Assembly (NCBI RefSeq): GCF_001730315.1
Contig: NZ_MIKC01000002.1
Coordinates: 1 to 64,000 of the forward strand
DNA length: 64,000 nucleotides
Direction: 5' to 3'
DNA from: Enterococcus ureilyticus
GTDB taxonomy: Bacteria > Bacillota > Bacilli > Lactobacillales > Enterococcaceae
The notes under the pieces were generated by a model. It was not told where the DNA came from and made no database searches. It saw only the letters and a list, made by a program, of their open reading frames with translations. Made by a program: the position numbers and the translations under genes. Shown here piece by piece: positions 8,423 through 17,445 of this stretch (positions within the stretch are counted from its first letter, which is position 1; every line of letters starts with the position of its first letter).

Positions 8423-9115
8423 ATGTATAATATAGGATTTGTTTTGCTTGATGATGATACAAATGAGCAAAAATACATAGACTCACTAAATAGTGCTCAA
8501 TTACATGTACATCCGATTAATAAAAATGAAGTTATTGAAACAAACGAAAATTATAATGGCATAGTGATTAATGAATACCATATACAAAATATTGGGTTGA
8601 TTTGCGAGTTAATTTTATCATTAAAGAAAAAGACTGATATTTTTATTTGGGTGATTTCAAAGCGAGAGAATAAAATGAATCATATTGTGTACTTGCAACT
8701 AGGTGCGGATGGAATCATCGATCCTGAGACCGACACAGAAGAATCGAAATTACTGATGATAAATACCTTTAATCGATATAGTAGGATGTCTCTAAATGAT
8801 TCGGAGCAGATAAGTAAATCAGAAGGGAATACAGAACTTCAATTACGCCCATGTAATTTTAGCGTCTTAATGAATGGCGAAGAGATTAGTTTGACTAAAT
8901 TGGAATTTAAAACAATCGAATTTTTACAAACACAAAAAGGTGTAGCTGTTTCCTATGAAGAAATCTATAAAAACGTTTGGGAAAATGACGGAAACGACAA
9001 ACAATATCGAGTCTCAAATCTGATTTTCCATCTAAGACAAAAAATTGAAAAAGATGCAGCACATCCTAATTATATCAAAACAGTTCGTTCAAAAGGATAT
9101 AAGCTGACGCTATAA
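8423..9115 (+). CDS. OmpR-type winged-helix regulator with degenerate receiver domain
   Basis: 230 aa. Residues 1-115 look like a receiver fold (FVLLDDDTNEQKY start, ADGIIDPETD near the end), but the phospho-acceptor position reads Asn50 (GIVINEY) and the conserved Lys-Pro is absent, so phosphorylation is not expected. Residues about 140-230 form a Trans_reg_C winged helix: FSVLMNGEEISLTKLEFKTI, SYEEIYKNVWEND, VSNLIFHLRQKIE and IKTVRSKGYKL. AAAGGGGACACC precedes the ATG. No sensor kinase is adjacent. Its position before the WxL operon suggests it controls that operon; this is inference. Confidence 0.85.
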   Translation: MYNIGFVLLDDDTNEQKYIDSLNSAQLHVHPINKNEVIETNENYNGIVINEYHIQNIGLICELILSLKKKTDIFIWVISKRENKMNHIVYLQLGADGIIDPETDTEESKLLMINTFNRYSRMSLNDSEQISKSEGNTELQLRPCNFSVLMNGEEISLTKLEFKTIEFLQTQKGVAVSYEEIYKNVWENDGNDKQYRVSNLIFHLRQKIEKDAAHPNYIKTVRSKGYKLTL

Positions 9116-9452
9116 GCAATCACGTTAATTATAATAAAACAAATAGTCATGGCGGTTGATCTATTAGGAGACGAAAGACAATGACGGTGACAAAAAAACA
9201 AGTAAAAATGTTTTCTCTTTTTCAAGCCGATTGTTGAGCATAAACAAAATAGAGAAAATCAGTGCATGTTTGCCAACATCCGCTTAGAGAACTGCCATTC
9301 TCAAAGGATTTGTAAACAAAAATTCAGCACTAATTTCCCCCTGCATTGTGAATGTATCAAAAAACGAAACAATTGGCAAGGAAAATAGAAATAGATTGTG
9401 CATCTTTTAAGACAGATGTGTAAAAAATTGTTAAGGGAGGAGTTGAGAAGAT
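9116..9452 (+). other. Leader region of the WxL operon, with short open frames
   Basis: 337 bp between regulator and first WxL gene. An 18-codon frame (9181-9237) starts with ATG behind AGGAGACG, and a +1-frame stretch continues without stops to 9388 and includes a 40-codon cysteine-rich segment from the ATG at 9266. Neither is recognised. TTAAGGGAGGAG lies just before the next start. Confidence 0.4.
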
Positions 9453-12400
9453 ATGAAAATCGGAAAAAAGTCTTATTTTATTGGACTAGTTATTTTTCTG
9501 TTCAGTATTTTAGCGGTTATTTTATTTAATAACTCTAACAAAATTGAAGCAGCTGAGGAACCTTTGATAGGAAACGTGGATTCTTCCACTCTATTAAAAA
9601 CCGAAGAGGATTTGCATAATCAAGAAACGATCACTGTTCCTCAAATGGAAGCTTACATGGATGGAACTAATTATCAACCAGCTCAGACCAAAATTGAGAA
9701 TAAAATCACTGGAAGCATGACAAATGAGCAGTATCAAACACAATATGCTGATTTGAATGCTCAGCAAAATCAAGCATGGAATACTCAATATAATTTCCGA
9801 CCTGATACCAATGCGGTCCATGTAGGAACTTGGGCTGAGTTTAGAGCAGCTTTTGAGAATAATCAAGTCTCAAAGATCATCCTTGATGCAGATATTTTTT
9901 ATGGCACTGCGATTGCTATCTCTAGAGCAGAATCAATTGAAATAGATGGTCAAGGGCATCTCCTTGAGATGCGAAATGGTTCAATCAATGTTGATGATCT
10001 AAATTCTTTGGCAAGTTTTGGCAAAGCGTTTTCTGACGTACCAGTATTCCACATGCATGATATTCAAATTGCGAATAATACTGGGTATGGAGCGCTAGAG
10101 GGGAATCTTGGAACTGCGTGGTCATTTGTTAATGGTAAAGGACAATGGGGAACTGGCGGTTCAACCGGCTCAAATAGAAGATTATGGCGTTACAGAATTG
10201 GGAATGTTTATACTCCTTATGACACTAGTAAAAAAAGTGATAACCAACGTGTGGGTGGCCGCTTAATCAGTGCTCCTCGTGCTGAAATTAGCATGTATGG
10301 ATACAATGTCATCGTAACAGGTGCTGAAAATTTCTATACCGGTGGAATGACATTTGAGCCTAGTACCTTTTATAAAGGCACAAACGCTGAGTATGATTAT
10401 TCAGTTGTTTGGTTCATGGATAATACTGGTAAAAATGGGGACACTGATTCAACAGGGACCAGGAAATTTGATATTGGAGAAGGCAGTTTTGTGTATTTAA
10501 ATTATACTGCTAATGGCACCAATTATCCTGCAGTGTATAACTTTTTCGATGAGCTAAGAGTCGGGAAAAATGCAACTTATAATGCGAACATGCCAGGATC
10601 AGCTGCCTATTTTAATGTGGACGATGCAAGCTTTATAGCGGAAGAAGGTTCAACAGTCAATTTACTTTCTCGTGCTGGCAGTCGAGCTACTGTTCAATCT
10701 GGTGCAGTGAATGCTACAAATGCTGGTTCACAAGCAAACCCTAAAAACACTAAATATGAATTTAAGCCTAAATCAAATGTGTTCATTGTTGGGAATAATA
10801 ATGGTGGAGTTCTTGCATATAACTCAACAAATGGAGGCAATCAGTTCATATTTGATAGTCCAGAGTCATTTGACATTCGTAATTCGTTTAATAGTACAAC
10901 GACAACCAATGCCTTTTTGGGAGATACAACGTCGAATAGAGGAACCAACAGTTTCACTATAAAAAATTCTGATATATCTATTTGGAATAATCAAGTAGAC
11001 ATTGATGGTGCGCCAACCTATGATTATTCGAATGTGACAGACTTCACTGTAACAAATTCATCTGCAAATGGAGGAGTGACAAGCTCCGATCCGGATCTTC
11101 AAAGTCAATATCTTCGTCCAAATTATAAACGTATCTCAGGAATGAATAGTATACCTGAACTAACTTGGACACCCGTAACTGATGCGGATTTCGACCAACA
11201 ATCACGTATTTTAATAGGATATACAGCAGTTGGTGGTAGTGACCCGTTTGATGAGGATGGTAATGCAAAAACAAAGCCAGTTTATGCAGATAGTATTCGT
11301 AAAGCCTATGTCGACTATATAGATACTTTAGGCAACACTTTTACTGGAACTAGTACCGATGATAACTATGTACATTGGAAAAAGGCAGATCATACGATAC
11401 CAGGATTTCAACTTGCCGAGCAAAATATGTTTGGAACACCATATCGTGCATCCTTTGTTAATAATGTCCTGACCCCTTATAGAACAGGGGAAAAGACACC
11501 TACAACAGTAATTGATGTCACGCCACCTGAACCAGCAGTTGTTACAGGGGATAAAGTGACAAATGGGATGAAACAACTAATCGGTAAAGATGCTGAACCA
11601 AAAGCTAAAATCTATGTTGATATCAACGGTACACGTCAATCAGCAGTCGGAACAGTGAATGAAGATGGTACGTGGGCCTATAACTTACCTCGTTACTTAA
11701 ATACTGGTGAGACTGTCCAAATCTTCCTAGAAGACAATGCTGGCAAGATCACAGAAGTTTTAGATCCAGCAGCACCATCGACCAACAGTGATAATGGAAA
11801 TATCAATCCGGCTACTGAAATGAAATACCGCGATGCCACGTTTAAAGCGGCAACAAAGTATACAGTCGAAGATGCATTACCAGATAAACCACTTATGGAA
11901 AAAACAGTTGTTTCTTCTGGCGGACAAACAACCCAAGTTGGGGACGTGTTGACGTATACGTTAACTGCTAAGAATAATAAAGCAGCAACATTTACTACAA
12001 ATTGGGCAAAAGTTGTGATTACGGATACACTTCCTGCTGGTTTAGACTTTGATCCAGCAACAGCAGATATCAAAATTAATGATGTTACAGCTGTAAGTCC
12101 AGCTGATTATACGTATGATTCTGATTCCCGTGTATTAACAGTCAATGTTGGAGATTTAGCAACAGGAGCAACAGCTAAGGTGACATTTAAAGCAACAGTT
12201 GCTGCCAAAGCTGTCGGAACGATCATTACGAATGAAGCTGAAGCAATCGGTGATTCTCCAAGAGAAACTCCCTTTGTCGAAGGTCCAAATGATCCAAACG
12301 CTAAACATGAAACCTATTCAGCGAAATCACTTGCTGTAGATAATCCTGGCGGCACAGTTTTTGGTGTCTTAGAACTAGCGTCTGCGCCAACGGAAATTGA

Positions 12401-12809
12401 TTTTGGTAGTGTGAAATATCAAGGAAAGAAAACCCGCCTAAATACTGCTGAACATCATGGTGCTGATCTTATTGTTAAAGATAGCCGGGCGAATAAAAAA
12501 GGCTGGTCATTAACAGCTAAAATGACGACTCCAATGACAAGCACAACGCCAGATGCTCCTGTCTATACACTAGATGGAGCAGTGAAGTACGTTTACAAAA
12601 ATCGTGAAATCACGTTAAATGGCGGTGCACAAGATATCATGGTGCAGGATGCTGTTACTGGCGGATCAATCGAAGGCGCGACCTATAACATTAGTGATAC
12701 ATGGTCTGAGTCTGGTGACGGATTCAAATTTGAGGTTTCTGCCCAAGATGTGAAAGCACTTGGTTCTTATCAAGGAGAAATTCTTTGGGAATTGGGCGAT
12801 GCTCCATAA
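9453..12809 (+). CDS. Large WxL-domain surface protein with beta-helix, Ig-like and DUF11 regions
   Basis: 1118 aa. A signal peptide (about 1-33, cut near IEA/A) is followed by a long pectate-lyase-like beta-helix region (about 115-560; TWAEFRAAFENNQVSKIILDADI and IDGQGHLLEM mark its start). A bacterial Ig-like unit follows (about 700-770, GTVNEDGTWAYNLP), then a DUF11-type repeat (about 815-940, VGDVLTYTLTAKN and VVITDTLPAGLDF). The C-terminal WxL domain (about 965-1118) has its first motif in KGWSLTAKM and second in GEILWELGDAP. WxL domains bind peptidoglycan non-covalently. Likely role: adhesin-type structural partner of the Csc-like complex. Confidence 0.92.
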   Translation: MKIGKKSYFIGLVIFLFSILAVILFNNSNKIEAAEEPLIGNVDSSTLLKTEEDLHNQETITVPQMEAYMDGTNYQPAQTKIENKITGSMTNEQYQTQYADLNAQQNQAWNTQYNFRPDTNAVHVGTWAEFRAAFENNQVSKIILDADIFYGTAIAISRAESIEIDGQGHLLEMRNGSINVDDLNSLASFGKAFSDVPVFHMHDIQIANNTGYGALEGNLGTAWSFVNGKGQWGTGGSTGSNRRLWRYRIGNVYTPYDTSKKSDNQRVGGRLISAPRAEISMYGYNVIVTGAENFYTGGMTFEPSTFYKGTNAEYDYSVVWFMDNTGKNGDTDSTGTRKFDIGEGSFVYLNYTANGTNYPAVYNFFDELRVGKNATYNANMPGSAAYFNVDDASFIAEEGSTVNLLSRAGSRATVQSGAVNATNAGSQANPKNTKYEFKPKSNVFIVGNNNGGVLAYNSTNGGNQFIFDSPESFDIRNSFNSTTTTNAFLGDTTSNRGTNSFTIKNSDISIWNNQVDIDGAPTYDYSNVTDFTVTNSSANGGVTSSDPDLQSQYLRPNYKRISGMNSIPELTWTPVTDADFDQQSRILIGYTAVGGSDPFDEDGNAKTKPVYADSIRKAYVDYIDTLGNTFTGTSTDDNYVHWKKADHTIPGFQLAEQNMFGTPYRASFVNNVLTPYRTGEKTPTTVIDVTPPEPAVVTGDKVTNGMKQLIGKDAEPKAKIYVDINGTRQSAVGTVNEDGTWAYNLPRYLNTGETVQIFLEDNAGKITEVLDPAAPSTNSDNGNINPATEMKYRDATFKAATKYTVEDALPDKPLMEKTVVSSGGQTTQVGDVLTYTLTAKNNKAATFTTNWAKVVITDTLPAGLDFDPATADIKINDVTAVSPADYTYDSDSRVLTVNVGDLATGATAKVTFKATVAAKAVGTIITNEAEAIGDSPRETPFVEGPNDPNAKHETYSAKSLAVDNPGGTVFGVLELASAPTEIDFGSVKYQGKKTRLNTAEHHGADLIVKDSRANKKGWSLTAKMTTPMTSTTPDAPVYTLDGAVKYVYKNREITLNGGAQDIMVQDAVTGGSIEGATYNISDTWSESGDGFKFEVSAQDVKALGSYQGEILWELGDAP

Positions 12810-12831
12810 CAGTAAAGGAGATTCTTAATCT

Positions 12832-13182
12832 ATGAGAAAAAAAATCAATATTTTAGTCTTCTCCTTTACTTTGCTATTAACGTTAGTAATCAGTTATCCT
12901 TTGACTGCTGCGGCTAATAACAATGGAGGAGAAGTGCAAACAGATGGTGTGATTCGTTTTTATGAAGATAGTTCTTCAACGGAGCCGCCAACAAGCACAC
13001 AACCATCAAGTAGCACGTTAACAAGCTCAGCCCAAGTTGCTAAACCTGTTGGACGTTATCCGAGCACTGGTGAAATGGTAAAAACAAGTCTTGTATTTAC
13101 CGGAGCAGCCTTGGTTATTATCGGATTACTTCTGTTTTTCTGGAAACGCAAGAAGGAGAAAGAAGGGCGGGATAACACATGA
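12832..13182 (+). CDS. Small sortase-anchored surface protein (CscD-like)
   Basis: 116 aa. A signal peptide (cut near TAAA, about residue 25) is followed by a short acidic stretch and a Ser/Thr/Pro-rich spacer. The wall-sorting signal is RYPSTGE, a YPxTG variant of LPxTG, then a hydrophobic helix and the tail WKRKKEKEGRD. Sortase A would cleave between Thr and Gly and link it to peptidoglycan. In the Csc clusters of Lactobacillales, an LPxTG miniprotein accompanies WxL and DUF916 proteins. It overlaps the next gene by ATGA. Confidence 0.88.
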   Translation: MRKKINILVFSFTLLLTLVISYPLTAAANNNGGEVQTDGVIRFYEDSSSTEPPTSTQPSSSTLTSSAQVAKPVGRYPSTGEMVKTSLVFTGAALVIIGLLLFFWKRKKEKEGRDNT

Positions 13183-13988
13183 GAAGATTGAAAAAAACAA
13201 TTAAATTTCTCGTTATGCCAATTGCTGTGATTTCTTTATTAGTGCTTATCAGTGATACTGCATTCGCAGAAACAGACGCAATGAGCGGACCTGGCAAAAT
13301 CGAATTTTCAGGTGAATATCCGCAAGACATCGTTGATCCAGAAAAACCGGGTGAAATTGTCGACCCAGGAGAAACACCCCAACTTAAAGGGGATTTGAGA
13401 ATCGACTTTGTTCCAAAACTAGATTTTTACCAGAATAAAATTTCCGATAAAGATGAGACGTACTACGGAAATGCACAAAATTTCTTTGGTGCAACCAAGC
13501 CTAGAGGAAACTTTGTTCAAGTCACTGACTTGAGACAAAAGCCGACTGGTTGGACGTTACAATTGCGTCAGGAAATGCAATTTACCAACAAAGATACAGA
13601 ACACAGCGAAATCAACGGGGCAATGTTATCACTAGATAAATCCTGGGTAAGTTCTACTCGAGATGCTAGCGGCGCGCCCCAACTCTCAAAAGAGATCATT
13701 AATATAGACAATGTCGGTGCTTCGTATAACTTAGCACAAGCAAATGCTGGGCAAGGTGCAGGGACCTGGACGATTTCCTTTGGTGCATCTGAAGAAAATC
13801 AGGATAACCAAAAAAACACACTGGAACCTAGACTAGATCATACTGGTCAAGCAGTTTTAGATCCAGTATTTGATAATAAACCTGTCTACTTGAATAAAGC
13901 TGTTTCACTATCGATTCCGGGCACAACGATCGTTGATCCGGTACCTTACACTACGGTGTTAACTTGGATATTAGCCGAGTTGCCATAA
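13179..13988 (+). CDS. WxL-domain secreted protein
   Basis: 269 aa. A signal peptide (ends near AFAE, about residue 30) leads into GKIEFSGEYPQDIVDPEKPGE, the Pro/Asp-rich spacer common in WxL proteins. The WxL domain fills the rest: GNFVQVTDLRQKPTGWTLQL contains the first motif (WTL), and TVLTWILAELP ends the protein with the second (WIL). Such proteins attach to peptidoglycan without sortase. Its start overlaps the CscD-like gene by 4 bases, giving translational coupling. Confidence 0.92.
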   Translation: MRRLKKTIKFLVMPIAVISLLVLISDTAFAETDAMSGPGKIEFSGEYPQDIVDPEKPGEIVDPGETPQLKGDLRIDFVPKLDFYQNKISDKDETYYGNAQNFFGATKPRGNFVQVTDLRQKPTGWTLQLRQEMQFTNKDTEHSEINGAMLSLDKSWVSSTRDASGAPQLSKEIINIDNVGASYNLAQANAGQGAGTWTISFGASEENQDNQKNTLEPRLDHTGQAVLDPVFDNKPVYLNKAVSLSIPGTTIVDPVPYTTVLTWILAELP

Positions 13989-14037
13989 ATAGAAACAACA
14001 ACACACACTAACACACACAAACTAGGAGGAAACACAC

Positions 14038-14823
14038 ATGAAAACAAAAACATTATGTTCAGTAGCATTATTAACTTTAGTAGGAGTAAGCTTAGCGGCA
14101 CCAGCTGCAGCTAACGCTGAAGCAAAATCATTACCATCAAACGGTAAAATCAAATTTACTGAAGACAACGATCCTAAAGATGTTGTTGATCCAGAAGATC
14201 CAGAAAAACCAATTGTAGATCCTAAAGAACCAATCATCGTTAACCCAGATCGTGGTTCATTCAGTATCGATGCTGTAACTGAATTAAACTTCGGTGAAGA
14301 TAAAGTGAAAGCTTTCGCTTCAAATCCAGAATACTTTGCTGCAGCAATTCCAGTAACAACTGGCACTGGTGAGGATGCCCCACAGGTTACTCGTGGGAAC
14401 TTCGTACAATTTACAGACGTACGTGGTGTTGCAAATCATAAATACAAAGTAAGCGCACAATTATCTAAACAATTTGAAGCCAATGGTAATGCTGGAACGT
14501 TCTTGAAATCAGCTACGATCGATTACTCAAATGCAGCAATCACATCTGCTGACCCAGCAGCACAATGGCCAGCAACAACTGTTGCCGGATTCCAATTAGC
14601 AGCAAATGCAGCTGGAACAGGTGCTGGTGATTCAGTAGTAGTGTTAGATAACAAAGAAGCGTCTAAAGGAATCGGAACTTACACAATTGAATTTGGTCAA
14701 TATGGCGACGGAAAAGCAGATACAACTGCTGAATCTGTTAAATTAACTGTACCAAACACAAACGTTTTACTAGCTGATGAATACACAGCTGAAATCACTT
14801 GGACAATCGCTGAAGTATTATAA
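14038..14823 (+). CDS. WxL-domain secreted protein, variant first motif
   Basis: 261 aa. A signal peptide (about 1-28, APAAANAEA) precedes SNGKIKFTEDNDPKDVVDPED, then the WxL domain. The expected first motif reads HKYKVSAQLSKQF, without the Trp seen in its neighbour, while the second is intact (AEITWTIAEVL). Otherwise it follows the family pattern (RGNFVQFTDVRG, GIGTYTIEFGQ). The leader is an unusual CA-rich stretch with AGGAGG 8 nt before the ATG, which suggests an unstructured, efficient initiation site. Codon choice is also noticeably more uniform than in neighbouring genes, consistent with high expression. Confidence 0.9.
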   Translation: MKTKTLCSVALLTLVGVSLAAPAAANAEAKSLPSNGKIKFTEDNDPKDVVDPEDPEKPIVDPKEPIIVNPDRGSFSIDAVTELNFGEDKVKAFASNPEYFAAAIPVTTGTGEDAPQVTRGNFVQFTDVRGVANHKYKVSAQLSKQFEANGNAGTFLKSATIDYSNAAITSADPAAQWPATTVAGFQLAANAAGTGAGDSVVVLDNKEASKGIGTYTIEFGQYGDGKADTTAESVKLTVPNTNVLLADEYTAEITWTIAEVL

Positions 14824-14888
14824 TTTAAACTGAATAAGTAGGTTAAATTATATCGCATACTTTAAGTAGTTATGTTCAAATAAATGGC

Positions 14889-14922
14889 GAGACAGAAATA
14901 ATTATTTCTGTCTCAGCCTTTT
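14889..14922 (+). terminator. Intra-operon hairpin terminator
   Basis: A perfect 26-bp palindrome (14889-14914, arms GAGACAGAAATAA) is followed by AGCCTTTTT. It lies between the third WxL gene and the DUF916 gene, so it would give more WxL transcript than downstream transcript. Confidence 0.8.
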
Positions 14923-14939
14923 TAAAGAGAGGGATAGCG

Positions 14940-16010
14940 ATGAAAAAAAAGCATCTATTATTTTTAGTAGTGACATTTATGATAACAATGCTTATGCCAA
15001 TCAAGACATATGCAGAAGAAAACAGCGGTGGTAACGCAACTGGTTTTACATATGAAACAATTAAACCTGACAATCAGAAGAGTCAAGACACTGGCTACTT
15101 TGATTTAAGGATGACACCTGGGCAAAAACAAACTGTAAAAATCAAACTGAAAAACTTGGCTTCAGAAGAAGCAGAAATTTCAGTGAAATTAAACGGTGCT
15201 AAGACAAACGCCAACGGAGTTATTGAATATGGTCCGACAACGATTAAAAAAGACAATTCATTAAAATACGATTTTGAAAGTATCGTTAAAGCTCCTGAAA
15301 CAGTTAAATTGCCAGCCAATGGCGAAAAGGATGTCGACATAGAAATTACGATGCCAGAAGCTTCATTTGATGGAGTGATTTCAGGCGGAATCCAACTGCA
15401 AAAAATTGAAAAAGAAGAAGCGGCAAAACCGAAGAAAACGGGCGTTATCAATAAATATGCTTATGTCATTGGGATGTTGCTTTCTGAAACAGACAAAGAA
15501 ATTCAACCAAACTTAGAACTAAATAAAGTTTATGCAGAATTGAATAATTTTCGAAATACATTTTTTGTGAATTTTTCTAATGTACAACCTGCTTATTTAG
15601 AAAATATGACAACACAAGTTCAAATCATGAAGGACGGCAGCGATGAAGTTTTATATGAAACAAAGCGTTCGGGTATGAGAATGGCGCCTAACTCATTGAT
15701 CAATTTCCCTGTAAGCATGGAAGGTGACCGTATGGTTCCTGGCGACTATCGTGCTAAAATTTTAGTGACGTCTGGTGATAAGAAGTGGGAATGGGACGAA
15801 AAATTTAAGGTAACAGATGAAGAAGCAGATAAATTCAATAATCAAGATGCCGGGTTAGAAGACGTTCAAACGTTCAACTGGCAGTTGATTGCAGGAATTG
15901 TTGGTGGGGTACTAGTCTTAGCAATCATCATCTTCTTCGTAATCAGAGCAGTGAATAAAAAGAAGCAAACTAAGAAAAAAAAGGCTAGAAAAAAGAAATC
16001 CAAAAAGTAA
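14940..16010 (+). CDS. DUF916-DUF3324 membrane protein (WxL peptidoglycan- and host-binding, CscA-like)
   Basis: 356 aa. A signal peptide (cut near TYAEE, about 26) is followed by DUF916 (about 35-155; YFDLRMTPGQKQTVKIKLKN, then PANGEKDVDIEITMPEA and GVISGGIQL) and DUF3324 (about 165-300; YAYVIGMLLSE, NFSNVQPAYLENM). One membrane helix (about 312-335) ends in a very basic tail, KKKQTKKKKARKKKSKK. In the family these two Ig-like domains bind peptidoglycan and, in some bacteria, host proteins; the helix tethers the Csc complex. It defines this operon as a WxL/Csc cluster. Confidence 0.93.
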   Translation: MKKKHLLFLVVTFMITMLMPIKTYAEENSGGNATGFTYETIKPDNQKSQDTGYFDLRMTPGQKQTVKIKLKNLASEEAEISVKLNGAKTNANGVIEYGPTTIKKDNSLKYDFESIVKAPETVKLPANGEKDVDIEITMPEASFDGVISGGIQLQKIEKEEAAKPKKTGVINKYAYVIGMLLSETDKEIQPNLELNKVYAELNNFRNTFFVNFSNVQPAYLENMTTQVQIMKDGSDEVLYETKRSGMRMAPNSLINFPVSMEGDRMVPGDYRAKILVTSGDKKWEWDEKFKVTDEEADKFNNQDAGLEDVQTFNWQLIAGIVGGVLVLAIIIFFVIRAVNKKKQTKKKKARKKKSKK

Positions 16011-16059
16011 TAACTAGTTTAAAAAACTAGCGACATTTTTAAATGAAGGAGGTAAACAA

Positions 16060-16722
16060 ATGACTATATTAGATTGGTTTTTTATTGTTTCTTTGTCCAT
16101 AGCCAGTGTAGGATTATTATTTGCAGGGACCTCCTTTTATCTGATGATTCAAACTAAAAAAGCTTTAAACAAAGTAAAAAGAACAAAAGTCAAAAAGAAA
16201 AAAAAGAAACAAAAAAGACGGAAAATCAGAGAACTAACGAAAAAAAGCAAAAAGCAGCGAACGTTTGGAATCGTACTTAGTATTCTATTTTTACTGTCAA
16301 CGTTAAGCGCAGGTTATTCATTGTATTATCAATCCATGCATTTAAGCCAAAAAGATTCTAAAGCTGTCATTCAAGGCTATTACCTAGTAGACAATATCGA
16401 AAAAGAGCTACAAGCAGCAAAAACGACAGATAATGATGTTAAAGCAGGAAAAAATATTAAATTATTAGCAGGGCAGCTTTCGAGTTATGGTATTTATAAA
16501 GCAACGATCAGAAATACCGAACAAGGGCAAAAAGCGTTGAATAAGTACTATAAGTCAATGAAAGAATTAGGAATAAACTTATCCTCTCAAACAGATGGTT
16601 TTTTCAAGGATGAGACGCTCTTAAATGAGTTCGAAGCAGACGTTGCAGCAGTTAAGAAAAATCAAGAAGCAGTTGTCAGCTACTTTAAAATCAATGAAAA
16701 AGCGTTGGTAAATAAAAAATAA
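16060..16722 (+). CDS. Unknown membrane protein of the WxL operon
   Basis: 220 aa, family not recognised. Membrane helices lie at about 5-27 and 70-92, separated by a strongly basic segment (KVKKKKKKQKRRK and further Lys/Arg to about residue 67) that should be cytoplasmic. The remaining 125 residues are then extracellular and helical (DNIEKELQAAKTTDND, LLAGQLSSYGIYKATI). GAAGGAGG precedes the ATG. It lies between the DUF916 gene and the signal peptidase and probably belongs to the same transcript. A role in assembly or display of the surface complex is inference. Confidence 0.8.
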   Translation: MTILDWFFIVSLSIASVGLLFAGTSFYLMIQTKKALNKVKRTKVKKKKKKQKRRKIRELTKKSKKQRTFGIVLSILFLLSTLSAGYSLYYQSMHLSQKDSKAVIQGYYLVDNIEKELQAAKTTDNDVKAGKNIKLLAGQLSSYGIYKATIRNTEQGQKALNKYYKSMKELGINLSSQTDGFFKDETLLNEFEADVAAVKKNQEAVVSYFKINEKALVNKK

Positions 16723-16734
16723 CCTGGTGATTTG

Positions 16735-17436
16735 ATGAAAAAAGCAACTCATAAAAATAGAACGAAACGAAAGCCCAAAAAACAGATTACCCAAACAACA
16801 TCAAATGCTAAAAAAGCAGTCAAAAGAAAAGTTCCCACCAATTCAAAGAAACCGACTAAAAAGCGTAAGAAGAAATTAAATAAGAAAAAGAGCAGAAAAA
16901 TGAAGCTTCTTTTTTTTGAAATAGGGTTAACTATACTTCTGACAACTGGCGTGGTCTATCTATTATCACTATTTACCTTTTCTCTTACAAAAGTTGAAGG
17001 TTATTCTATGAGTGACACTTTGGAAGATAAAGATGTAGTTGTTATCAATAAACTCACGGATATCAAGCGTTTTGATCTTGTCTATATGCGAGTTCCTAAC
17101 TCTAAAGATAAATCAATTCGAAGGATTATCGGTCGTCCTGGAGAAAATGTATATTATAAAAATGGACAGTTGTATATTAACGAAGTGGAAAAAGACGAGC
17201 GTTTTATTGCTGACTACAAAAATCAATTTGAAAAAGATGGTATGATGTTTACCGAAGATTTTACATTAAAGAATTTGACAGGAAAGCCTACGATACCTAA
17301 AGGAAAGTATTTAGTTTTAGGCGATAATCGACCCTATGCAACGGATAGTCGTTATTATCAGCTAGTGGATGAAAAAGACATCATTGGGACTGTGGAAATG
17401 AGAGTATTACCGTTACATAAGTTACAGAAATTTTAA
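16735..17436 (+). CDS. Signal peptidase I family protein with altered catalytic-lysine position
   Basis: 233 aa from ATG at 16735 (a TTG sits one codon earlier). About 55 N-terminal residues are extremely Lys/Arg-rich, then one membrane helix (about 58-82). Box B is VEGYSMSDTL with nucleophile Ser91, box D is SIRRIIGRPGE, and box E is GDNRPYATDSR. In typical LepB proteins box D reads K-R-(I/V)-I-G with the catalytic Lys first; here that position is Arg129, and the nearest Lys is Lys126. Type I peptidases cleave Sec signal peptides. As the last gene of the WxL operon it may process its exported products. Activity is uncertain. Confidence 0.85.
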   Translation: MKKATHKNRTKRKPKKQITQTTSNAKKAVKRKVPTNSKKPTKKRKKKLNKKKSRKMKLLFFEIGLTILLTTGVVYLLSLFTFSLTKVEGYSMSDTLEDKDVVVINKLTDIKRFDLVYMRVPNSKDKSIRRIIGRPGENVYYKNGQLYINEVEKDERFIADYKNQFEKDGMMFTEDFTLKNLTGKPTIPKGKYLVLGDNRPYATDSRYYQLVDEKDIIGTVEMRVLPLHKLQKF

Positions 17437-17445
17437 TGAAATATT

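Noticed and set aside
10711-10962. Open frames inside the large WxL gene, in other frames and strands
   Set aside because: Shadows of a clear long gene with signal peptide and family domains.
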